A DNA stretch of 64,000 nt, taken from the NCBI GenBank assembly GCA_030180135.1, contig CM058237.1:35299126-35363125 (forward strand), read 5' to 3'. A model generated the notes under the pieces. That model did no database searches. It was not told the origin of the DNA and saw only the letters and a program-made list of their open reading frames with translations. Positions 56,918 through 64,000 of the stretch are shown in pieces; positions within the stretch are counted from its first letter, which is position 1; each line of letters begins with the position of its first letter. The translations under genes were made by a program, and so were the position numbers. This stretch comes from Orychophragmus violaceus. Taxonomy: Eukaryota; Streptophyta; Magnoliopsida; Brassicales; Brassicaceae.

Positions 56918-58115
56918 GGGAAAAATGCCAAAAAAATACCTAACTTTTCAATTTGAGCAATTAAAAACCAGAACTTTTGATGTCACTGAAAAATACCTGA
57001 ACTTTTGTTGATTTCCAATTTAAATCCTGAACTTTAAGTTGACTGAGCCAATTTAAACATCCGATTAATTCAGGTTAACGAACCGTTAATTTTTTCCGTT
57101 AAAATCAAAACGATGTCATTTTTATCTTATAAAAAAACAAAAAATAGATGTAGTTTCCAAGTTTCGAACTCCGGTTAGTTCGTGCATGTAGTTAGGATTT
57201 TGTCATTGTGCTAATAGCATATTCATGTATGAGAAACAAAACAAATATATATTCACTATGAACAACGTGTTGTAAAAATTATTTTTAAATCTAAAATTAT
57301 TTTATATAATAATGTTTTTTAAAAGGTCATTATTTAGAAATTTTATTATAAAAACGTTTTTCTATTTATATAAACATTTTCGGGTTTTCAATAACTGTTT
57401 TATAAAAAACTGTATAATTTCAAAATATTATATTTAAAATTGTAATAATTTAAAATTACAATTTTATAAATGATATTTTAAAATTAATACAATTTTTCAT
57501 AAAACAATTATTAAAAACCTGAAAAGTTTATATAAATAAAAAACGTTTTTATAATAGAATTTCTAAATAATAACCTTCTTACAACAATTATTACAATTTT
57601 AAATATAATATTTTATAATTAATACAGTTTTCATAAAACTATTATTAAAAACCCGAAAAATATTTATATAAATAAAAAACGTTTTCATAATAGAATTTCT
57701 AAATAATAACATTTAAAAACATTATTATATAAAACAATTTTATATTCAAAAATAATTTTTACAACACGTTGTTCATAGTGAATATATATTTGTTTTGTTT
57801 CTTCTTACATTGAATGTGCTATTAGCATAATGGCAAAATCACTATTACATGCTTCTTCTAACCTGAGTTCGAAACCTAGAAACTATATCCATTTTTTGTT
57901 TTTAAAAGATAAAATGACGTCGTTTTGATCTTAACGGAAAAAATTAACAGATTATTAATATGAATTAACTGGGTGTTTAAATTAGCTCAGTCAACTCAAA
58001 GTTCAGGATTTAAATTGGAAGTCAACAAAAGTTCAGGTTTTTTTCAATGACATCGAAAGTTCGGGTTTTTAATAGCACAAATCAGAAAGTTGAGAATTTT
58101 TTTGGCAGTTTTCCC
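56918..58115. mobile_element. 1.2-kb fold-back (long inverted repeat) element
   Basis: Ends GGGAAAAATGCCAAAAAAA and TTTTTTTGGCAGTTTTCCC. The left arm (56918 to about 57450) pairs with the right arm (about 57600-58115) nearly end to end: for example the left GAACAACGTGTTGTAAAAA appears in the right arm as TTTTTACAACACGTTGTTC. The centre has an extra 120-130 bp imperfect duplication of the right arm (about 57460-57600). Poly-T-like flanks make a TSD unclear. No transposase. A non-autonomous Mutator-like origin is a guess based on long inverted repeats. Confidence 0.8.
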
Positions 58116-58440
58116 ATTTTTTTTTATAGTTTCACAAAAAAATTTAATACTTTAATATTTGTTTTCTATTGTTAGAAAAAAGCTAGCATTTGGAGGAAGC
58201 CTTCAAAGGAAGGCGTAAAGGATCTGGTGATTCAATCTTTTACAAAGGCATATTCATTTATCAAAGGGGGACGTGAGGGGTATTGAGACTGATCCAGTAA
58301 CATTATCTTTTATAGTTTTTTGTTATTTTAAAATGTATTATAACATATCTTAATTACAATTTGATTAGTCTCCAATATTGTCTTTGCAATCTGGTTAAAA
58401 CTCCTTTTTAGATTTACTTTACTTCAAATCATTGGTCGAA
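58116..58440. other. AT-rich spacer, no gene recognised
   Basis: No ORF or repeat that I can name. Confidence 0.5.
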
Positions 58441-58444
58441 AACT

Positions 58445-58489
58445 CGTTAGGCGTTAGTCGGGCGGTGAGGTTGGGCCTAGCGCCTAACG
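58445..58489. repeat. GC-rich hairpin
   Basis: CGTTAGGCGTTAG and CTAGCGCCTAACG form a 13-bp stem with one mismatch and a 19-base loop, in otherwise AT-rich DNA. Confidence 0.75.
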
Positions 58490-58599
58490 AAAAAATCGGG
58501 GATTAAGCGGGATTTACGCGGGGCGGAATTTTAAATATTAAATATATTTATATATAATTATAGATACTTATATAAATTAGTTAGGCGCATTCTGCTTGA

Positions 58600-58740
58600 A
58601 TACTTATTGTAGCCCAGTGGTCACGTGTTCTCATTGCTTAAACCGTAGCGAGTTCGACCCTAGCCTGGTCCAATTTTGCTATTTTTCGTTTTTTATTTAA
58701 TGAAACCTAAAATTACGAAATTATCTGTCTTCAACCTTAG
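58600..58740 (+). mobile_element. possible tRNA-derived SINE module
   Basis: TGTAGCCCAGTGGTCACG (58609-58626) fits a Pol III A box and GAGTTCGACCCTAG (58650-58663) fits a B box, at SINE-like spacing. No clear TSD or tail was found, so borders are approximate. Confidence 0.45.
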
Positions 58741-61231
58741 ATCTCTGCAACGAATCTAAACCTAATTTCCGCCTGTTACATTTTTTTTTCAAATCTAGCC
58801 TAGTTTCAACTCGTTTTCTTGTGGGTTTTATGAAATATGATAGATTTATAATCTAAAACTCGATTTCTAACTCCAATTGAATGAAAACGTGAGGTTTTGT
58901 TTTCAGACCGAGTTTTTGACCGATTTATAGCTACTCCCGGCGGTTGGCTGCCGCCGAGCGACTCTCCGGCGAGTAAACGGTCCTCAGCGGTGCGTTTTTG
59001 AAGAGAGCTTCAAATCAATTAAAGTTGGATACTTCAAGATACGTGTATGTCGACTTATGACATATTGGGATATATCAACTTTAACCCAAGTATTTATTCT
59101 GTTTCTTTAAATCCATTAATTCAAGAAACTGTTTTATTAAAAATTATGTAGCATTTATTATGTTTCCGAAAATATATCAAAATATTTTATTAAATAACTT
59201 AATTAGTTTGAATGTTTATAATATAATTTTTAGTGAATATTACAATCTTTCAATAGAAGATTTATGGAAATTATATATATTTATTTTAGTATCTCATAAA
59301 TCTTTTATTTCCTAAATTTAAGCTTAACAACAAGGCAATCTTGAATTATATTTTATTTTAATAAATCACATTTCTCTAATATTTTCTTAATCATTTAAAA
59401 TCTTAACCATATCAGAATTACGGAAAATAAAGATCTCTTATTTATGAATTTTAACGAATTTATTATTTTTAATTAATTAATTTCATATTTTTTAATTTTG
59501 ATTATTATACATGTTAAATTATTTTTGTTTTAGAGTGTCCAATGGCACAAAAGATATGAAGGGATACAAAATAGATTTTGTGATTATTTTTAAATTCAAA
59601 ACTGCAACTGTCTACATACATAATGTTTGTACGAGAATTATCAAACAAATCTGCTAACATCTAAAATTATAAATTATGATTTTAAACCCATCCGAGGATC
59701 AAACCGCACTGCCTTTTGGATCACAAGATCACTGGGTGGATCATATAATAATACACCATTTACATTCTTCTAACTATGACATATGAATTTTTACATACAT
59801 CAAATTTAAAAGAAAACATGTAATAAGAAAAATCAATTTGTCAACGATTAAAAAAAAGTAAGAAAATTCCATATATCCGAAACTTTAGAAAAAAGAAAAA
59901 AAAAAATAAATTACTTCTCTTAAACAATAGTTATATTTAATAAACTATCAATGATGAAAGTAAAACAAAGACGGATCACAATTAATATTTTATCAATTAC
60001 TTATACCGATGACAAGTTTTGTTGGAAAGGTATCTAATAATATTTCAACTACTACTTCTCTATATTTTTCACATTATGTCATATTATCAATAGAACATAA
60101 ATATGTTCCATTTTAGGTATGTTTTGCGTTATAAGAACACCGTTTACAGACTTACAATAAACATGTTCTGGGTTTACATTTATCATTTCTAAACTTTCGA
60201 GAAAATATTTTATTTTATTATTTTAAATTTAAGAAACGGAAATACGATTAAATAGGGATTAAAAACCAATTCCCACTAATTTGAATAGGTTGTTGTGTTA
60301 TCGTGAAAATAATATTAAAATACAGACTGAGATATAATCTTTCAATAAATAAATAAACAATACTCCCCTAGGTTTGCATTCAAACGTCAGCGAGACACAT
60401 GCACTTATGGAAGACACATATATTATACTACTATAACGGGAGAAAAAGTATTGATATATATTGTATCATAACTTTTTTTCTGAAACAGTATATATCGATA
60501 AACTTATTTTATATTTTAATAAGTTTTTTACATTTTAGATTTTTTGGTATTGTTAATAACAATTCTTTTAATTGCGGTTGTTATACATGTTAAGATTTTA
60601 TTGATACTTTGATTTCATCGGATATATTGATTAGTAAATAGAATCAACCAATCTTTCCAAAATAACTATGTTTTAAACTAAGAATATTATTTGATCAACA
60701 TGAAATGCCTTATAATTTCGAAAATCAAATCTTATAAGTCGGGTATGTCCGTTTGACATCTTTAAACACAAATAAAATTTTAAAAGAAAAACCTAAAAAT
60801 ATATATTTTACTATTTTTTGCAAAAAAGAAACTTTTTTCAATAGGTGGGAAGTATTGAATTCAGTCAAAGTAAAAATGTATAAAGAAATATATGAAGTTG
60901 AATTATATGTATTTATATTATAATTTAAATCAAAATTTATAAACAAACCTTAATTATTAAAATAAACATGTGTTATTTCTGCCGAGTTTAAATAGCGGGT
61001 CTAAATGTGTCTTAAATATAAACGGGTCTAAACGAATCAGGTTACCTGTTTTAATATGTGTCTGTAAACCCAAATAAAAAATTTGAAAAGGATAACCAAA
61101 AAAATGTTTCAATAAATAATTCTTTTACAAGATGAAAAAATCCAAAGTTGACATTTCTATATTTTGCTGGTTTGTTATAGGATGTTATTCATTTCGAATA
61201 TGCATAAAATACGGATGTGTATATAATTATG
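58741..61231. other. AT-rich intergenic DNA, no gene recognised
   Basis: 2.5 kb, very AT-rich. Short homology to the hAT-like MITE interior (GCGGGTCTAAATG, ACGGGTCTAAACG) at 60990-61035. A weak minus-strand B-box-like GGTTTGATCCTCGG lies near 59693-59706. Nothing else is supportable. Confidence 0.6.
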
Positions 61232-61768
61232 TGTTGGAGTCAAGATTAGCACCTTCCTAAAAGGCCTATTCATGAGTTTAGGTCGGCCCAGAATGGAAAG
61301 TCGGAAATAAAGCTCAAGGCAGTAAAACTTAGGTTAAACCGAACTCGGGATAACCGGCTTACATTAGGGTTCAGAAGGTGTCCAGACAAAGGCGCCGCGC
61401 GATGACATCGAGAAATTGGAAATATTCCATATCAAGATAAAGCCAAGAGTTTAGGAAATATTCGTATTTATCTTCTATTTTCCTTATTATGTTAAACCGA
61501 CTTGTAACCCTATAAAAGGGAACTCGGCAAATCAATAAAGGATACGCTTTTCTTATTATTTTCGAGTCTGAGAGACTTTAGAGCGAATTTAACCTAAAAT
61601 CTCTCCGGCGACTTTCATAGCATTCTTTACCGGCTTCCACCTCGGAAACGCCGGCATAAAACCCTAATTTCCTAAATCTCATCGTGTTCCTAAATCTTTC
61701 TTTTAGAATCTCTAATTTACAAACCCTAGAACTCTCTATCTTTAGATAAACCGAGTTAAGATTTTACA
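61232..61768 (+). repeat. solo LTR (537 bp) with perfect TSD
   Basis: Begins TGTTGGAGTCAAG, ends AAGATTTTACA, and is flanked by TTATG on both sides (61227-61231 and 61769-61773). TATAAAAGGG near 61511 and AATAAAGG near 61534 are a TATA box and poly(A) signal in LTR-like order. No PBS or pol sequence adjoins, so it is a recombination remnant. GC-rich Tat/gypsy-like character is an inference. Strand is from the TATA box. Confidence 0.85.
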
Positions 61769-61773
61769 TTATG

Positions 61774-61909
61774 TAAACGATGCATTTAAATGTATTTACA
61801 TCCAGATGAACGATGAATTAAACCTTATAACCCGTTATGTTTTGACACAAACCGAACAAACAACATAGGTTAACTACCACATAGTTTAATGCCCACACCG
61901 ATCACCTAG
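61774..61909 (+). mobile_element. degenerate Helitron-like 3' end, copy 1
   Basis: Resembles 62040-62182 and ends GCCCACACCGATCACCTAG, where the terminal hairpin has decayed but CTAG remains (61906-61909). Confidence 0.45.
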
Positions 61910-62039
61910 GCTGATTAGATTCCATCGGAATTATTATACCATGTTAATTTTTTCATATATACAATTCTGTAATTATTATTTGTATGTGTATATAATTATT
62001 ATTTTATGCATCCGAGTGTAACAATTCTGATGTGCATAT

Positions 62040-62182
62040 AAAATTATGAATTAAATCTTATATTGACTCGGTCGAGTAAAAAATCTTATATATCACGTTT
62101 TGTTTTGACACTAAAAAAAAGTATACATAAATTAACTAACAGATATAATAATGCCCGCACATCGTGCGGGACTATCACCTAA
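62040..62182 (+). mobile_element. Helitron-like 3' end, copy 2
   Basis: A perfect hairpin CCCGCAC-ATC-GTGCGGG (62154-62170) is followed by 8 bases and CTAA (62179-62182), then T: the CTRR end and A/T target rule of Helitrons. The 5' end was not located. Confidence 0.6.
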
Positions 62183-62810
62183 TTAAAAGAAAAAGGAGAG
62201 TAATAAAGCAATATGACTGATAACGTTACAATCCACCGAAGTAAATACCAAAAAATATCCAATCAAACAGAGACGATAAACGTAATCCATAGTCGATTCA
62301 TGTTTCCCTAATTTTGACTTGTTCTTGATTCTTTTTAAAAATGCTATGAAATCATCAATACTAAAAACCATTGGTTTTGTTTCTACTTGTTTCCGCTTAC
62401 CTCATTCTTTAGTTAAATTTTTGCATATTTATCCAAAATGACATTTTACTTTTTTCTACCTCTAAATAATGTCAAAATTATTCTTATTTACAAATTTTGA
62501 CTGTAGTTTGTGTTACAACAAATATAACTGATTCACATTTACAGTTTTAACAAAACATAGGAGGTGTATTGAACAAAGCACTGGGAGTGGTTTTTAATCT
62601 AATAAGATTTTAGATAATTATAATGATTTTGAGTGAATTTAAGGAAGTTGTGATGATTTAAATCTCATACCATCTCACCTAAAACCATAAAATTTGAGTC
62701 TTTGTATTTTTAATTTAAAAGCTCAATCAAAATCTCCTAAAATTCTATGCAATTATTTAAATCCCAACACTTAAACATTTTCAATAACACTTGATTTGAA
62801 AGGAATTTTA

Positions 62811-63809
62811 GGGGGTGTTATTGGTCTGTGTATTTTAATGTATATGAAAATTCAAGACAAATCAAGTGTTATTGGTTCTATGATTTTGAAATTCATATAT
62901 AAATGCGGTGTTATTGGTTCTATGATTTTGAAATCTATATTTATATTCAGTGTTATTGGTTTTGTGATTTTAAAATAGATTTCAAAATCATGTGTTATTC
63001 AATAGCAAGAATTTGTGTAAGGATTTGATTTGTAATTGGATTTTTGTAGATTTGGAAGTGTTTTAAAGATCAAAAACTCAAAGAAACAAATAATGAGTCA
63101 AAATCTAGTATTTTGGTTGGATTTGTAATCAAATGCATATTTTAAAATTATAACACAACACGTTGAGTCAAATCCAACAACCTATATATGCATTTGTTAA
63201 CAACATATTATGCTAAACGTTGAGTCAAATGCAACAACATGCAATATTATTTAACCACTGTTATGCCTCCTTGAGAAACGTTATTGAGAGAATCTTTGGT
63301 ATATTCAAATCTCGATTCTTAATTTTTAAGTATGCACCCTCCTTTCCCTAAAAACACAAACATAAATTATACTTGCATGTGCTGGTTTACACAATTTTTT
63401 TCGGAAGTTTTGTCGCATGGATAATTTTTCCGAAGAAAAGATTTTGATGACGAAGAAGATTGTGTATAAGTTAGTATTAATGATGAAGAAATTCTTATAA
63501 CCCACGATCAGCAAAGAGAGCTTGCACATCAATTTAGAACAACTATGGCAACATATATGCATGTGGAGAGATATGATAGTATAACATATGATATTTGATA
63601 AAAAAAAACGAAGAGACACATATTTTTTAATGATTATGAAATTCATTTGATTAATTTACAAAATCTACTTATTTGTTTTTGAAATCCATTTAATTTATTG
63701 AGAAATCCATTGATTTTGTTTTGAAATCTACTTGTCTGGTTTTTAGATTAGTGATTATAAATTTAAGAAAAAATTCTAAATCCATTAAAATACAAGAATC
63801 AATAACCCC
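62811..63809. mobile_element. Harbinger-like MITE or deletion derivative
   Basis: Ends GGGGGTGTTATTGGT and CAATAACCCC are inverted. It is preceded by TTA, but TSD symmetry at the right end is imperfect. The left end carries three imperfect copies of GTGTTATTGGTTCTATGATTTTGAAAT-like units (62866-62990). A plus-strand remnant near 63500-63595 (HDQQRELAHQFRTTMATYM) loosely recalls a PIF/Harbinger transposase tail. Related sequence flanks it (CAATAACACTTGATTTGAA near 62781, CAATAACACTGAATTTGAA near 63872), so it may be nested in a relative. Confidence 0.5.
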
Positions 63810-64000
63810 TACTTAAAATCACTATTTTAATAACAATGGATATTAAAAGACAGTACAAATCGTATATCCAATAACACTGAATTTGAAATAATTTTTTTAA
63901 ATTCATGTTTGAATATCATGGGTTTGTCAAATCACTTTAAATCACTCTAAATTATTTTTTTAACTAGGAGATCGACTCGCACGCATGTACGTGGTTTAAA
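63810..64000. other. AT-rich end of window, MITE-like
   Basis: Contains another CAATAACA motif and poly-T; possibly the right part of an outer MITE cut by the window edge. No gene. Confidence 0.4.

Noticed and set aside
59690..59740. minus-strand SINE from a B-box-like GGTTTGATCCTCGG
   Set aside because: The A box is poor and no tail or duplication was found.

Overview
The window is nuclear DNA of a flowering plant, most likely a Brassicaceae species (Brassica-like). I infer this from the protein flavours (Arabidopsis-type copia and Athila gag proteins, DC1 and EXO70A exons) and the TE repertoire; no database search was possible. Almost all of the 64 kb is transposable elements (TEs) stacked inside each other. 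I see one host locus, itself broken, and no RNA gene. || Region 1 (1-11629), minus strand: a Tat-like Ty3/gypsy element cut by the window edge (1-4096), whose protease and reverse transcriptase (RT) have been deleted, sits in an intron of an EXO70A-like gene. The EXO70A exons (4133-5930) are preceded in the same reading frame and splice phase by a DC1 zinc-finger exon (5931-6486), suggesting a chimeric DC1-EXO70A gene. A young, intact Ty1/copia element (6487-11301) landed in codons 4-5 of that gene; the ATG and a TATA box lie beyond it (11302-11372). || Region 2 (11644-50083): an L1-type LINE on the minus strand, split inside ORF1 by a 32-kb nest. The outer shell is LARD0 (15640-47958, LTRs 2.9 kb, degenerate gag-protease). 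Into its 3' LTR two further elements inserted: LARD1 (16931-26714, LTRs 3.4-3.7 kb, a gag-like ORF with tandem CCHC knuckles) and an Athila derivative (27058-41531, gag-protease only). A nearly intact copia element (30403-38199) is inserted in the Athila gag-protease ORF. Target-site duplications (TSDs) are readable at every level, and LTR divergence counted by eye falls with nesting depth (about 2%, 1%, 0.3%, 0.3%). || Region 3 (50238-55270): an old, frameshifted copia element on the minus strand with an hAT-like MITE in its 5' LTR. || Region 4 (55271-64000): AT-rich DNA without genes. It holds a 1.2-kb fold-back element, a SINE-like module, a solo LTR with a perfect TSD, two Helitron-type 3' ends in tandem and Harbinger-like MITE sequence. 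|| How the parts work together: the four gypsy elements all lack RT and could move only with proteins from related elements elsewhere. The two young copia elements keep complete pol genes, although the nested one has an amber codon between gag and pol. The most unusual signals are the DC1-EXO70A fusion, the multi-knuckle gag of LARD1, GATC-centred motif arrays in three unrelated nested elements, and a fold-back element with Pol III-like boxes in both arms.
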